Origin: Sneathiella chungangensis
Lineage (GTDB): Bacteria > Pseudomonadota > Alphaproteobacteria > Sneathiellales > Sneathiellaceae
Assembly: GCF_009882935.1 (NCBI RefSeq)
Contig: NZ_WTVA01000015.1
Location: 1,097,209 to 1,161,208 of the forward strand
Length of the DNA stretch: 64,000 bases
Reading direction: 5' to 3'
Within the stretch, counting starts at the first letter, position 1, and the number at the start of each line of letters is the position of its first letter. Under the pieces are notes generated by a model. That model saw only the letters and a list, made by a program, of their open reading frames with translations. It had not been told where the DNA came from and ran no database searches. Positions 47,761 through 57,922 of this stretch are shown piece after piece. The position numbers and the translations under genes are program-made.

Positions 47761-47782
47761 GGCGGGGTGTCCAGACCCCGCC
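47761..47782 (+). other. Intergenic hairpin after the binding-protein gene
   Basis: GGCGGGGT, six bases, ACCCCGCC: 8-bp GC stem without T-run, between the binding-protein and permease genes. Such hairpins commonly protect the upstream mRNA or reduce downstream expression. Confidence 0.6.
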
Positions 47783-47850
47783 GACCGACCTTGCAGGTAC
47801 GAAGACTTACAAGTTAGCTCAAACACAATCTTACAAAGTTTTTTAGAAAC

Positions 47851-48507
47851 ATGCAGCTATATTATATCGAACGAACGCTTCCGGATTTACTGGCAGGATT
47901 GGCTCTTTCAGCAGAACTGGCCGTTTTCGGCATTCTGTTTGCGTTCATTTGGGCGTGGCTTTTGGTCGGCGGCCAGCGCTCGCAGCTTCCGCCGATACGC
48001 ATGGCGTCCCAGGTCCTGGTTGATTTTGCCCGCTATACGCCTGTGCTATTGCAATTGTTCGTGCTGTATTTCGGTTTGCCACTGATCGGAATCACTCTGT
48101 CGGCATTTTTCTGTGGGGTCGCGGCACTGGCGTTTCAGCAGGGCGCCTACCTCGCGGAAATATTTCGCGGCGGTATCAATTCAATAGACAAACATCAGGT
48201 TCAGTGTGGTGTCGCGCTCGGACTCAAACGCCGTACGGTGTTTTATTCGATCATCCTTCCTCAGGCGCTGATCAAGATGCTTCCGGCAATCGGTAATCAG
48301 GTTATCTTGCTGTTTAAAGACACGACGATCGTCGCCGCGATAGGAATAATGGAGGCAACGATGACAGCGAAAGTTCTCTCGGAACAAAGCGGGGCAACTT
48401 ACTTCCTTTTCCTGATGGTGGCCGTGATATTCATTGTGGCGACGTCTGTGCTCGGCCTCGTGGTGCGGTATCTGGAGGGAATTCGACGCAGGAGGTATGG
48501 TATCTGA
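47851..48507 (+). CDS. Amino-acid ABC transporter permease 1
   Basis: 218 residues, about five helices, HisM/GlnP type. The EAA loop is visible as QCGVALGLKRRTVFYSIILP. Its last base is the first base of the second permease's start codon, forming a heteromeric pore with it. Confidence 0.92.
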   Translation: MQLYYIERTLPDLLAGLALSAELAVFGILFAFIWAWLLVGGQRSQLPPIRMASQVLVDFARYTPVLLQLFVLYFGLPLIGITLSAFFCGVAALAFQQGAYLAEIFRGGINSIDKHQVQCGVALGLKRRTVFYSIILPQALIKMLPAIGNQVILLFKDTTIVAAIGIMEATMTAKVLSEQSGATYFLFLMVAVIFIVATSVLGLVVRYLEGIRRRRYGI

Positions 48508-49160
48508 TGGACATTTTAATTGATGCTTTTCCATATTTGGCCAAGGCGGCTTTTCAGACTGTCTGGCTTTCCGTTGCCACCATTTTGCTGGCGACGGCCG
48601 TTGGTAGCGTATTGGGCGTCATGAGTGTGCTTTATAAGCATGTTTTTGGGCCGCTGATCAGCGTGTATGTGTTCTTGATCCGTGGAGTTCCGATCTTAGT
48701 ACTAATTTTTGTCGCCTACTTCTCGTTCCCCACATTTGGATTGTATCTAAACGATTACGTCGCAGTATTGCTCGTCCTCGTTTTCTATGGTGCCGCGTTG
48801 ATTTCTGAAATCGTGCGCGGTGCAATTCTCGCAGTGCCGTACGCGCAGACGCAATCCGCTCAGGGACTAGGCCTGCGTCGTTGGCAAATCATGACCTACG
48901 TGTTGTTACCCCAGGCTTTGCGTTCCTGTATCCCGCCGTTGCTGAACAACTATGTGCACCTTGTGAAGTGCACGAGTTTTGTCTCTGTGGTCGGTGTTTG
49001 GGAACTTACCCTAGCGGCGCGCGAGGTAACTGAGCGAACGGGAGCGCCGTTCACTATTCTGCTCACCGTGATGCTGTTTTATTACGCCATATGCTATCCG
49101 ATGGCAAAAGTCGGTCGTCGTCTTGAGCGTAATCTTGGATCTTCAGAGGAGGCTCTATAA
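48507..49160 (+). CDS. Amino-acid ABC transporter permease 2
   Basis: 217 residues; HisQ/HisM type with N-terminal [20 protein letters not shown] and the EAA loop [20 protein letters not shown]. Partner of the preceding permease; one-base overlap with the ATPase gene. Confidence 0.92.
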   Translation: MDILIDAFPYLAKAAFQTVWLSVATILLATAVGSVLGVMSVLYKHVFGPLISVYVFLIRGVPILVLIFVAYFSFPTFGLYLNDYVAVLLVLVFYGAALISEIVRGAILAVPYAQTQSAQGLGLRRWQIMTYVLLPQALRSCIPPLLNNYVHLVKCTSFVSVVGVWELTLAAREVTERTGAPFTILLTVMLFYYAICYPMAKVGRRLERNLGSSEEAL

Positions 49161-50020
49161 TGAATGCCGGTCAAATACAGGAAGTCGCATTGCGAAGAGA
49201 GGACAAGTCATTGTCTGACTCGGCTCTCACCAGGTCAGAAGGAGCGCGGCATTTTATTGACGTAAATGACGTCGAAAAATGGTTTGGTCAGTTGCAAGTC
49301 CTAAAGGGAATCAATTTCGAAGTCACCCAGGGACAGGTGGTTGCATTGATCGGCCCGAGCGGGTCGGGCAAGTCGACGATGTTGCGATGTCTGAATTTCA
49401 CCGAGCAGTACGATAGCGGAGAAATATGGATTGATGGCGAAACGGTCGGATACAGATTTGACGGCCAAGGGCGCCGAACTGTTCGGCCGGAATCGGAGAT
49501 AGCCAGATTTCGCTCTCATGTCGGGATTGTCTATCAGAGTTATAATCTGTTCCCGCATATCAGCGTGCTCAAGAACATAATGCTGGCGCCGGTAAAAGTT
49601 CTTGGACATTCCAAGACGAAAGCCCGTGAAACGGCAATGGACCTTCTCGCCAAGGTAGGTTTGTCCGAAAAGGCAGATGCGTTTCCAATCAATTTGTCGG
49701 GTGGACAGCAGCAACGTGTCGCGATTGCCCGGGCGCTGGCGATGGAGCCGAAAATTATGCTGTTCGACGAGGTTACGTCGGCACTGGACCCTGAACTCGT
49801 CGGCGAGGTGCTGAACGTGATGAGGCAGCTGGCGGCCGACGGCATGACAATGGTCGTTGTTACCCACGAAATTCAATTTGCACGTGAAGTCGCTGACAAA
49901 GTGATATTCATGGATCATGGCGTGATTGTGGAAAGTGGTGTGCCGTCAGAGGTCTTGGATAATCCAAAGACTGAGAGATTACAGTCTTTCCTGCAGCGGC
50001 ATTTCGATAGCCGGAGTTAA
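49160..50020 (+). CDS. Amino-acid ABC transporter ATP-binding protein
   Basis: 286 residues. Walker [18 protein letters not shown], signature [20 protein letters not shown], Walker [18 protein letters not shown]-loop [10 protein letters not shown]. Preceded by a 35-residue extension before the core. GlnQ/HisP type, cytoplasmic motor for the two permeases. Confidence 0.94.
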   Translation: MNAGQIQEVALRREDKSLSDSALTRSEGARHFIDVNDVEKWFGQLQVLKGINFEVTQGQVVALIGPSGSGKSTMLRCLNFTEQYDSGEIWIDGETVGYRFDGQGRRTVRPESEIARFRSHVGIVYQSYNLFPHISVLKNIMLAPVKVLGHSKTKARETAMDLLAKVGLSEKADAFPINLSGGQQQRVAIARALAMEPKIMLFDEVTSALDPELVGEVLNVMRQLAADGMTMVVVTHEIQFAREVADKVIFMDHGVIVESGVPSEVLDNPKTERLQSFLQRHFDSRS

Positions 50021-50026
50021 ACATAG

Positions 50027-51472
50027 ATGAATACGAACCAAGAAAAGATGGAATTACAATCAGAGGGTCAGCTCTTTGTTTTGCACAGAGTAGATGACCC
50101 ATCGAAATCACTTCGGCGGCATGAACTTCGGTCGGCACATTTAGATTATCTGGCCGAGTTTGAGGCTCATATTCTCATGGCTGGGGCATATGTTGATGAA
50201 GAAACAGGCGATGAACTCGGTAGCCACTATTTGCTTCGATTCACAAGTGAGCGCGAAGCGCGCAAGTTCGTGGACGGAGACCCATTTGTGATGGAAGGGC
50301 TTTTCGCAGATCTAGATCTGAATCGATGCGAAATGCGGCTTGGCTCACTGCTCAGCGAGCAAGCATCGCCGCAGAGTGTAAACAAACTCGCCGAGCCGAC
50401 TTCAAATCGAGCGCAAGGAGAACCGCTTGGCAAGGGCGAAAGCGCAAAAGTGACGCTGGAGTTCTCTGATGGAGAGACTGCGATGGTCCCAATAGACGCC
50501 GGGACGTCGATCATGGAAGGCATGCGTCAAGCGGGGATATCAATGGCATATGACTGCCGTCAAGGTCAATGTCAGACCTGCAAGTGTGATTTGGATGATG
50601 GAAATGTCTCGTACCCAGAGGGACATGACATCACCCTGTCGGAAAGCGAACGGGCTGGCGGCGCGGCGCTACCCTGCGTCGCCCGTCCGGCAACGACGAC
50701 TTTAAAGCTTCGAGCCCCGTACGACCGGTCGAAGTTATTGCCGATTAAGAACAAGAAGGTCGAGGTGGTTGCCATTGAGAAGCTTTCCGAGACGGTTATC
50801 GGGTTAAAGTGCAAGTATAGCCCGGCAGTGAAGATCAACTTTCTTCCAGGCCAATACATTCGAATCAAAATTCCTGGAACGGGCGAGGACCGTTGTTTCT
50901 CGTTCGCGACCGCATTAGAGGACTGGCCGCACCTAGGGTTCCTTATCCGCATGTTGCCGAATGGAAAAATGTCCAATTACCTGAAAAGGCTCAAGAGCGG
51001 AGACAAAATCACGATTCAAGGGCCGTATGGCAGTTTTTATCTGCGTGATCGCCCTGGGCGTATTGTTATGGTCGCCGGTGGCACGGGATTGGCGCCCATG
51101 CTGTCGATGCTGAAGACGCTTGAGTACCGGGGGGATACGGAGCGTGACATGGTGCTTTGCTTCGGCGTTACGAATCCAGGGGACGCCTTCATGCTTTCAG
51201 AGCTTGCAGACCTTCGCGATGTTTTCTCTAACATCGATGTCAGGCTGTCCATGATGAATGCGGATAAATCTTGGCCTCATGCGGCTGGAACTGCAGTCGA
51301 CTTGTTGTATGGTAGTGACGCCGATGGTTTGTCTGACGACGATGCCGCGTACTTGTGCGGCCCGCCGATCATGGTTGAAGCAGCCAAGGATAAACTTGCC
51401 TCAATGGGCTTTAAACCGGATCAGATTGTTTGCGAAGAATTTATTCCAAGTGGCATACTGGCGGACAGCTAG
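50027..51472 (+). CDS. YCII-[2Fe-2S] ferredoxin-FNR reductase fusion
   Basis: 481 residues in three parts. A YCII-like domain at about 10-105 (LFVLHRVDDPSKSLRRHELR, HLDYL, LMAGAYVDEETGDELGS). A plant-type [2Fe-2S] domain at about 140-230 with Cys177, Cys182, Cys185 (CRQGQCQTC) and Cys217. An FAD/NAD(P)H domain at about 245-480 with the flavin motif RCFSFA and VAGGTGLAPMLSML. The last two are as in phenol- or naphthalene-type reductases. With no oxygenase nearby, it could feed electrons to the radical SAM enzyme or ferredoxin. The YCII fusion is unusual. Confidence 0.85.
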   Translation: MNTNQEKMELQSEGQLFVLHRVDDPSKSLRRHELRSAHLDYLAEFEAHILMAGAYVDEETGDELGSHYLLRFTSEREARKFVDGDPFVMEGLFADLDLNRCEMRLGSLLSEQASPQSVNKLAEPTSNRAQGEPLGKGESAKVTLEFSDGETAMVPIDAGTSIMEGMRQAGISMAYDCRQGQCQTCKCDLDDGNVSYPEGHDITLSESERAGGAALPCVARPATTTLKLRAPYDRSKLLPIKNKKVEVVAIEKLSETVIGLKCKYSPAVKINFLPGQYIRIKIPGTGEDRCFSFATALEDWPHLGFLIRMLPNGKMSNYLKRLKSGDKITIQGPYGSFYLRDRPGRIVMVAGGTGLAPMLSMLKTLEYRGDTERDMVLCFGVTNPGDAFMLSELADLRDVFSNIDVRLSMMNADKSWPHAAGTAVDLLYGSDADGLSDDDAAYLCGPPIMVEAAKDKLASMGFKPDQIVCEEFIPSGILADS

Positions 51473-51520
51473 TATTGTGGAAGCCTATCATGTTGCGCGA
51501 CCGAAAACAGTGGAGGAGTA

Positions 51521-53038
51521 ATGGGGAAGCCGAACTATACACTGGACGAACCAAGAGATGGTTCGGACCCTATTTATCAGAGAATCGAGCGAATGATTCT
51601 TCGTGAAGTCGATCGAGGAACTCTTAAGGAAGGTGATCGCCTTCCATCTGTGCGGGCGCTCGCAAATGATCTAAATGTCAACGCTGTTACGGTGTCGCGA
51701 GCATACCGGGAGTTGTCTCGGCGCGGTATCCTGACTGGGCGTGGCAGAGGTGGGACGGTGATAGCACATACATCGGCCAAACGCCACGCTAGCAGTTCTA
51801 GGCCGATAGATCCTAGCATGGCCGAGATATCACACTTGCGAACGGTTACAGGCAACCGAGCATTTCAACAGATGCTGGCTGCTAGCCAGTCTGAGCATCT
51901 AATTCAACTGACAAAAGCATATCCCTCAAGTGACTTGGTATGGACACCTGATGTCCACAAAACATTTCGAGACGTTAGCCGCAAGGCAGGCCCTGAATTG
52001 TTCGAATATACCTCGTCGGCAGGTAGTCTTGACCTTCGTCGCGCGATTTTAGTGTATGTCTCGGCGCAGGGCATGGAAGCTACAACAGACGAGATTATTA
52101 TTACCAGTGGCGCGCAGCAGGGATTGGATATCGTGACGCGCACACTCATGCGAGCCGGAGACAAAATCATTATGGAGAGACCAACGTACTTCGGTATGTT
52201 GGATTTGCTACGATCTTCAGGGATCCAGCCTGTAACGGTCGAAATGCTGAATGACGGCGTGTCTCCTGAAGCATTGGAGGAGGCCATCGTGACCCATGGT
52301 CCGAAGGCTTTCTACACAATGCCGACGTTCCATAATCCGGCAGGCGTGACACAGAGTCTCGAACGCAGGCGCCAGGTCGTCGAGATTTGTGCTCGGTACA
52401 ACCTACCTATTATTGAGGACGATTATGCGCCAGAGTTACGTTTCTCAGGTGAACCGCTTCCGACCTTGTGGTCGCTCGCTAGGGAAGAAGGAAATAGTTG
52501 CAGTGTGTTTTATGTCAGGGGATTTTCAAAAACATACCTGCCAGGAGTTCGTTTAGGATTCGTTCTTGTGCCGCGATCTGAGTACGAGAATGTCCTTTCC
52601 AGCCGAAGTTTGAGCACGCTTCATTCTTCCAATCTGGTTCAGCTTTTCGGCGTCGCATATTTTAAGAGTGAAGTTTGGCTGAGTGTGCGCGATCAACTGG
52701 TTAAAACCTACAGCAAACGGCAGTCCGCACTCGTAAAGAGCTTAAAGTCAAACTTGCCGAGAACGGCTCGGATTCTAGCACCGGACGGTGGCTTGAACGT
52801 TTGGCTGCATCTACCTGATGAGATTGATGCAACCGAAATGTTCTATACGGCGATCCGGAACGGAGTTTCCTATTTTGCGGGTGAGCTGTTCTTTGCGGAC
52901 AAACCAGCATTGAATACCATGCGGGTCAGTTTCGGAGCTTTGAGCGAAGCGGAGATTCCGGATGCGGCCGCGCGCTTGGGTGCCACAGTGTCACAGCAAA
53001 TGGGCGAAAAGGCACCTTCCGTAACAATGGTCCTTTAA
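51521..53038 (+). CDS. MocR-type (GntR-aminotransferase) transcriptional regulator
   Basis: 505 residues: N-terminal GntR winged helix (about 20-80; LPSVRALANDLNVNAVTVSR, AYRELSRRGIL) fused to a fold-type I aminotransferase-like domain with the PLP lysine in VRGFSKTYLPGVRLGF. Family members sense PLP or an amino acid. ATG 51521 has GGAGGAG upstream. Lies within the catabolic run, so it probably controls it in response to the imported amino compound. Confidence 0.9.
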   Translation: MGKPNYTLDEPRDGSDPIYQRIERMILREVDRGTLKEGDRLPSVRALANDLNVNAVTVSRAYRELSRRGILTGRGRGGTVIAHTSAKRHASSSRPIDPSMAEISHLRTVTGNRAFQQMLAASQSEHLIQLTKAYPSSDLVWTPDVHKTFRDVSRKAGPELFEYTSSAGSLDLRRAILVYVSAQGMEATTDEIIITSGAQQGLDIVTRTLMRAGDKIIMERPTYFGMLDLLRSSGIQPVTVEMLNDGVSPEALEEAIVTHGPKAFYTMPTFHNPAGVTQSLERRRQVVEICARYNLPIIEDDYAPELRFSGEPLPTLWSLAREEGNSCSVFYVRGFSKTYLPGVRLGFVLVPRSEYENVLSSRSLSTLHSSNLVQLFGVAYFKSEVWLSVRDQLVKTYSKRQSALVKSLKSNLPRTARILAPDGGLNVWLHLPDEIDATEMFYTAIRNGVSYFAGELFFADKPALNTMRVSFGALSEAEIPDAAARLGATVSQQMGEKAPSVTMVL

Positions 53039-53104
53039 TGTTCGGAACCAGTCTTTACCGTTTGGTTGCCGCGTCGTCCGATTTTTTTTGTTTGGGTGAG
53101 GAAA

Positions 53105-54526
53105 ATGGGCAAATCGATTTACGACAAGATTTTTGAAAGCCATATAGTCGGTATGGTTGATGATGAAACGTATCAGCTATATGTCGATCGCCATCTAATT
53201 CACGAAGTCACTAGCCCACAGGCTTTTCAGAATATCGCTGCGTCCGGACGTTCAGTCCGAAAGCCGGAATCGATACTCGCTGTAGCAGATCATAACGTTC
53301 CCACCGATCCAAACAGGCTCTCAAGTGGAATATCTGACCCGGTCTCGCAAAGACAGGTTGATGCGTTGGTGGAAAACACGCGGACTTGGGGCATCCCATA
53401 TTTCCCGCTCGATGACCCGCGTCAAGGAATCGTCCATATAGTCGGACCCGAGCAAGGAATGACGCATCCCGGCATGCTGGTCGTATGTGGCGATAGTCAT
53501 ACGTCGACCCATGGTGCTTTTGGAGCGCTGGCTTTTGGAATCGGTACGTCCGAGGTCGAGCACGTGCTGGCGACACAGACTTTGCTTCAGAAGCGCGCAA
53601 AAAACTATCATGTGTCAATTAATGGCGTATTACCTATCGGTGTCTACGGGAAGGATGTGGTTTTGTCATTAATCGCGCGCATCGGAACTGCGGGCGGGAC
53701 CGGACATGTCATTGAGTATTCGGGGTCGGCAATCGAGAAGATGTCGATGGAAAGTCGCATGACAATCTGCAACATGACCATCGAAGCCGGCGCACGCGCA
53801 GGGCTTATGCAACCGGATGAGACGACGTTTGAGTATCTCAAGGGACGACCCCTGTCTCCGGGTGTAGAATACTGGCAGGCTGCATTAGAACACTGGGAGA
53901 ATTTTTTGCCTGATTCTGATGCGGAGTATTCGAAGATGGCCGATATCGACGTGAATGGTTTGGAGCCGTTCGTGACTTGGGGCACCAGCCCTGAGGATGG
54001 GATCTCGGTCCTCGGAAAAGTGCCGGATCCCAGTCACATTGAGGACCCAATCCGTACCCGAGCGATCGAACGTTCGCTCGAGTATATGGGGCTGGAAGCC
54101 GGGCAGCCCGTGAGAGGATTGCCGATCGATCAGGTTTTCGTAGGCTCATGTACAAATGGGCGGATCGAGGATCTGCGCCTTGCTGCGTCGGTCGTTCGTG
54201 GACGCCAGGTGAACAGCCGAACTCGGGCGTGGGTCGTGCCAGGTTCGGGGCTTGTTAAACGCCAGGCAGAGGAGGAGGGACTCGCCAAGGTATTTGTCGA
54301 TGCTGGGTTTGAATGGCGTGAACCAGGTTGTTCGATGTGTCTGGGAATGAATCCCGATAGGCTCCAAACAGAAGAACGATGTGTCTCGACATCCAACCGG
54401 AATTTCGAAGGCCGTCAGGGGCGGGGCGGTCGAACTCATCTCGCGAGTCCGGCCACTGCGGCAGCGAGCGCAATTGCGGGTTACATCGAAGATCCGCGTG
54501 AGCTAATTACAGGTCAGGCCGATTGA
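53105..54526 (+). CDS. LeuC-like hydro-lyase large subunit (aconitase superfamily)
   Basis: 473 residues from ATG 53105 (GGTGAGG upstream). The [4Fe-4S] cysteines lie in [15 protein letters not shown] and [11 protein letters not shown], as in isopropylmalate isomerase, and [20 protein letters not shown] gives the conserved histidine region. May isomerise isopropylmalate or a related hydroxy-diacid (homoaconitate, dimethylmalate, citramalate). In a catabolic island, away from other leucine-synthesis genes here, it may serve breakdown; only 2 bases precede the small subunit. Confidence 0.88.
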   Translation: MGKSIYDKIFESHIVGMVDDETYQLYVDRHLIHEVTSPQAFQNIAASGRSVRKPESILAVADHNVPTDPNRLSSGISDPVSQRQVDALVENTRTWGIPYFPLDDPRQGIVHIVGPEQGMTHPGMLVVCGDSHTSTHGAFGALAFGIGTSEVEHVLATQTLLQKRAKNYHVSINGVLPIGVYGKDVVLSLIARIGTAGGTGHVIEYSGSAIEKMSMESRMTICNMTIEAGARAGLMQPDETTFEYLKGRPLSPGVEYWQAALEHWENFLPDSDAEYSKMADIDVNGLEPFVTWGTSPEDGISVLGKVPDPSHIEDPIRTRAIERSLEYMGLEAGQPVRGLPIDQVFVGSCTNGRIEDLRLAASVVRGRQVNSRTRAWVVPGSGLVKRQAEEEGLAKVFVDAGFEWREPGCSMCLGMNPDRLQTEERCVSTSNRNFEGRQGRGGRTHLASPATAAASAIAGYIEDPRELITGQAD

Positions 54527-54528
54527 CA

Positions 54529-55137
54529 ATGGAAAAATTCGATAAGCTTACCGGCGTAGCGGCGCCTCTCGATATGATCAATGTCGATACGGATAAAATT
54601 ATTCCAAAGCAACACTTGAAGTCCGTAGAGCGGGGAAATCTGGCTGAAGCACTGTTTGATGAATTGCGGTATTTGGACGATGGCACGGAGAATCCAGATT
54701 TTATCCTGAACAAGGACTCGCACCGTTCATCGGAAATTCTTATAGCAGGAGAGAACTTTGGGTGCGGCTCAAGCCGCGAACACGCACCTTGGGCAATTCG
54801 TGATTTTGGTATTCGCTGCGTCATTGCACCAAGTTTTGCTGATATTTTTTTCTCCAACAGTTTCAAGAATGGGATGCTCCTGATTACGCTACCGCGTGAA
54901 GTTCTTGAACCGTTGATGGAGAAGGCATCTCGTGGCGCGAATGCCACATTTACAGTGAACCTGGAAAGACAGGTAATTGTCGATCCTGATGGCGAAGAAA
55001 CGGCTTTCGAGGTCGATGGTTTCCGTCGAAAATGCCTGCTAAACGGAACTGATGAAATAGGCCTCAGCCTCGAAAATATTGAGGATATTAACACGTACGA
55101 AACACGTCGCTCTTCGTCGCTGCCGTGGCTGGAGTAG
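54529..55137 (+). CDS. LeuD-like hydro-lyase small subunit
   Basis: 202 residues with the swivel-domain signature LIAGENFGCGSSREHAPWAI and VDTDKIIPKQHLKS, as in LeuD. Partner of the LeuC-like subunit; the heterodimer is expected. ATG 54529 follows the leuC stop by 2 bases. Confidence 0.9.
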   Translation: MEKFDKLTGVAAPLDMINVDTDKIIPKQHLKSVERGNLAEALFDELRYLDDGTENPDFILNKDSHRSSEILIAGENFGCGSSREHAPWAIRDFGIRCVIAPSFADIFFSNSFKNGMLLITLPREVLEPLMEKASRGANATFTVNLERQVIVDPDGEETAFEVDGFRRKCLLNGTDEIGLSLENIEDINTYETRRSSSLPWLE

Positions 55138-55307
55138 AAACGTCGGCTTTGATAATATGGTTTGTTGCTGCTGCACAATATTTGCTTTCGGTATAGGAGC
55201 GAGAGTATGACCCTAGAGGCCTTTGTGGATAGAGCTTCTATAGCTTTATATGTTGCGGAGCCATTTTCTTCACAACCGCTTTCAAGCTACCCGTACACTC
55301 GAGCCGT

Positions 55308-56225
55308 CTATCCTAGCGGCACTGTGGAACCGGTGGCCTCATGAATCCATGATCGAAATGCCATAACGGGACCATAGTCGATGTCCTGGTTTGAGATCAT
55401 CAAATAGTAAGCGGCGTCAGTTGGGATAACGTCATCGATGAGAACCAGCAGTTCTCCACTGTTGATTTCTTGTTGAATAAGGAACTTGGGCAGTAGAGCG
55501 ATACCAAGTCCCGCGACTGCGGCTTGTGTCGCTGACGAAAATTGCTCAAAAAACATACCTGAGTCATGATGCGGTTCGACATCATGAGCGGCAAACCATT
55601 CGGTCCATGCATCTGCCCTGCTGGCAAGATGCAACAGTGGATAATTGGCGATGACATCAGCGGCAATTTTGCCATCGTCTTGCATGAGAGCTGGCGACGC
55701 TGTTGGCACAGCTTCGTCTGGCATTAGAAAGACCGCTTGGGCGCCGTGCCAGTCCGGCTTGCCGAAATGTATTGCTGCATGAATCCCTTCCATGGACATA
55801 TCGAATGGGTGCAATTTGGTTACGAAATTGATTGTAATTCCAGGGTGCTGTTCGATAAAAGAGCTCAATCGCGGGATTAGCCAGCGAGTTCCGAAAGTGG
55901 GTAAGATGGCAATGTTTAGCATTCCAGAACTCGGGTTCGTCTGGACACTCAATGTCGCTGAGCGAATGCGTTTGAGCGCCAGGTTAACTTCGCGGGCATA
56001 GGCACGTCCGGCATCCGTCAAGGTGATCGTTTTGTTTTTGCGTTCGAACAACCGAACGCCGAGTTGTTCTTCCAGTGCACGTACCTGACGGCTGATTGCA
56101 CCCTGAGTGAGATTCAGGCTCTTTGCAGCAATCGTGAAGCTATTGAATTGTGCCGCTGCGTCAAAAGCGACGAGCATACTTGAGCTCGGGACAAAGGAGC
56201 GTAATCTGGTGTGATCCATTACCAT
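55308..56225 (-). CDS. LysR family regulator (GcvA-like) 1
   Basis: 305 residues: N-terminal winged helix (FTIAAKSLNLTQGAISRQVR, then LEEQLGVRLFERKNKTITLT) and a two-lobed effector domain. Divergent from the KamA-like gene across 188 bases, a usual LysR layout, so it likely regulates the aminomutase-CoA-transferase operon. A short palindrome, CACCTTAATGAGGTG, lies in that gap. It resembles the second LysR at 61.2 kb closely (both read LPTFGTRWL.PRL). Confidence 0.93.
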   Translation of the reverse strand: MVMDHTRLRSFVPSSSMLVAFDAAAQFNSFTIAAKSLNLTQGAISRQVRALEEQLGVRLFERKNKTITLTDAGRAYAREVNLALKRIRSATLSVQTNPSSGMLNIAILPTFGTRWLIPRLSSFIEQHPGITINFVTKLHPFDMSMEGIHAAIHFGKPDWHGAQAVFLMPDEAVPTASPALMQDDGKIAADVIANYPLLHLASRADAWTEWFAAHDVEPHHDSGMFFEQFSSATQAAVAGLGIALLPKFLIQQEINSGELLVLIDDVIPTDAAYYLMISNQDIDYGPVMAFRSWIHEATGSTVPLG

Positions 56226-56413
56226 CTGTATCTCATCTATGAAAATTTGTGGTTTGTAACGATTCCTGTTCTGCGTAACACTGATTTCATCAAAACACCT
56301 TAATGAGGTGCTTTGAAACGAGAATATAGCAAAGCCGCTCTGAAAAAGCGATCTGCAATTCTGCGTTCTGAAAGCGAAACAAGCAAGAATATATGTAAAG
56401 ATGGTAATGTGAA

Positions 56414-57838
56414 ATGATCAACGAATATCAAGCTACACCTCGCGAGACCGCGTTCCTCAACCAGGTCGAGAACGGCAAATACAATCGCGAGATCATTACC
56501 GGGCTCGCGAAGTTCTTTTCAGGCGACGTGCCGGACGAGATGAAGGGGTTTTACTCCGAATCTGAACTCGATGCTCTGAGAGCGCTCGATAACTCGGATC
56601 GGGATACGCAGAAACGTATGCCCGTCAAAATCACCCGCCACTATTTTGAGAAAGCAAAAAACAGTCCCTCGTTGCAGGTACTGATCAAGGCGAGTCCAAA
56701 GGAAACGGTCGATCTTGCAGGGTCAGAAGACCCCGGGAAACAGTTGACCTATAGCCCGGTTGAAGGTCTCATCCACAAATATGAGCTTGGCCTTTTGTAT
56801 GTCGCTTCCACATGCTCGGCCCATTGCCGATTCTGTTATCGTGAAGAACTCATCGCCAAGAAGGAAATTCAGCGCAAAGACGGGACGGTGGCGCCGAAAG
56901 GTCTCGCGAAAATTAGCGAAATTGTTCCCTATATTCGCGATCACAATCGTGAAGTCGATGCGAACGGGGGCCGGCATCCTTCGACTGGGCGAGAGAAGCT
57001 GCGCGAAATTTTGATGTCCGGCGGTGATCCGATGGTTCTTGGAAACAAGAATATCGCGCAGTGGCTCGCCGCGCTTTCCGAGGCGGGAATCGAATCGATA
57101 CGGATTGGGACAAAAGAGTTAGCGTTCTTCCCGGACAGGTTTGATGAGACGTTCTTCGCGATGCTTGACAAGTTTCACGAGACCTATCCAGAAACAAACC
57201 TTCGGATGATGGTTCATTTTAATCACCCAGACGAGTTTTTGGTCAAAGATGCTGGAGGTAACTACGTCAGCAATCCCGACGGCGGCCTTGAATGGAATTC
57301 GAATGTTCGAGCTGCTGTGAAAGGGCTTCGTTCCCGTAGTTGGATCAACATCGACAATCAGGCACCAATTATCAAAGATATTAATGATGACCCCGATGCG
57401 CTTCGAATTATGCAACGTGAGTTAAAGCGCAACGGCGTAGAAAATCATTATTTCTTTTGCGGTCGGGATATTGTCGGTCACAAAGCCTTCAATGTGCCCA
57501 TCGAAGAGGCATGGAAAATCCTGAACGAATCACAAAAAGGACTTTCGGGAACGGAGGCTCATGCTCGCCTGTCGATCACTCATTATAAAGGAAAGACGGA
57601 AGTAGCCGCCGTTGTCGAAGAGCCCATCCCGGGCTTGCCAGGTGCTGAGAATGGTGTTGTCATCTTTAAATTGTTGCGATCTGCAGAGTCAGCGCCGGAC
57701 CGTGCGAAAGTCACGATTGTAGGACGTAATCCCGAGGCTATCTGGTTCAGTGGATACGACGACCGGGTGTTGTTTGATGAAGCCGGACTCTATTCCATGT
57801 ATGGCATCGGATTGCTCGGCCAAGAGAATGCCGCCTAG
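56414..57838 (+). CDS. KamA-type radical SAM amino-acid 2,3-aminomutase-like
   Basis: 474 residues. Radical SAM cluster Cys134, Cys138, Cys141 in YVASTCSAHCRFCYREEL, and SGGDPMVLGNKNIAQWL. PLP lysine probably in YKGKTEV, aligned by eye to the GGGGK of lysine 2,3-aminomutase. The aspartate that in that enzyme binds the substrate's side-chain amino group (before GGGGK) is not kept, so lysine is unlikely. It would move an alpha-amino group to the beta carbon using SAM, PLP and [4Fe-4S]. Divergent from a LysR gene; ferredoxin, CoA-transferase and class III aminotransferase follow. Confidence 0.85.
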   Translation: MINEYQATPRETAFLNQVENGKYNREIITGLAKFFSGDVPDEMKGFYSESELDALRALDNSDRDTQKRMPVKITRHYFEKAKNSPSLQVLIKASPKETVDLAGSEDPGKQLTYSPVEGLIHKYELGLLYVASTCSAHCRFCYREELIAKKEIQRKDGTVAPKGLAKISEIVPYIRDHNREVDANGGRHPSTGREKLREILMSGGDPMVLGNKNIAQWLAALSEAGIESIRIGTKELAFFPDRFDETFFAMLDKFHETYPETNLRMMVHFNHPDEFLVKDAGGNYVSNPDGGLEWNSNVRAAVKGLRSRSWINIDNQAPIIKDINDDPDALRIMQRELKRNGVENHYFFCGRDIVGHKAFNVPIEEAWKILNESQKGLSGTEAHARLSITHYKGKTEVAAVVEEPIPGLPGAENGVVIFKLLRSAESAPDRAKVTIVGRNPEAIWFSGYDDRVLFDEAGLYSMYGIGLLGQENAA

Positions 57839-57922
57839 TTGTTCTCGGCACCTTTCAATCTTGATCGGAATTCTATCGTCTTTAAAACGCATGCGGCTTT
57901 CAGGCATTGGGAAGGATCGCTT

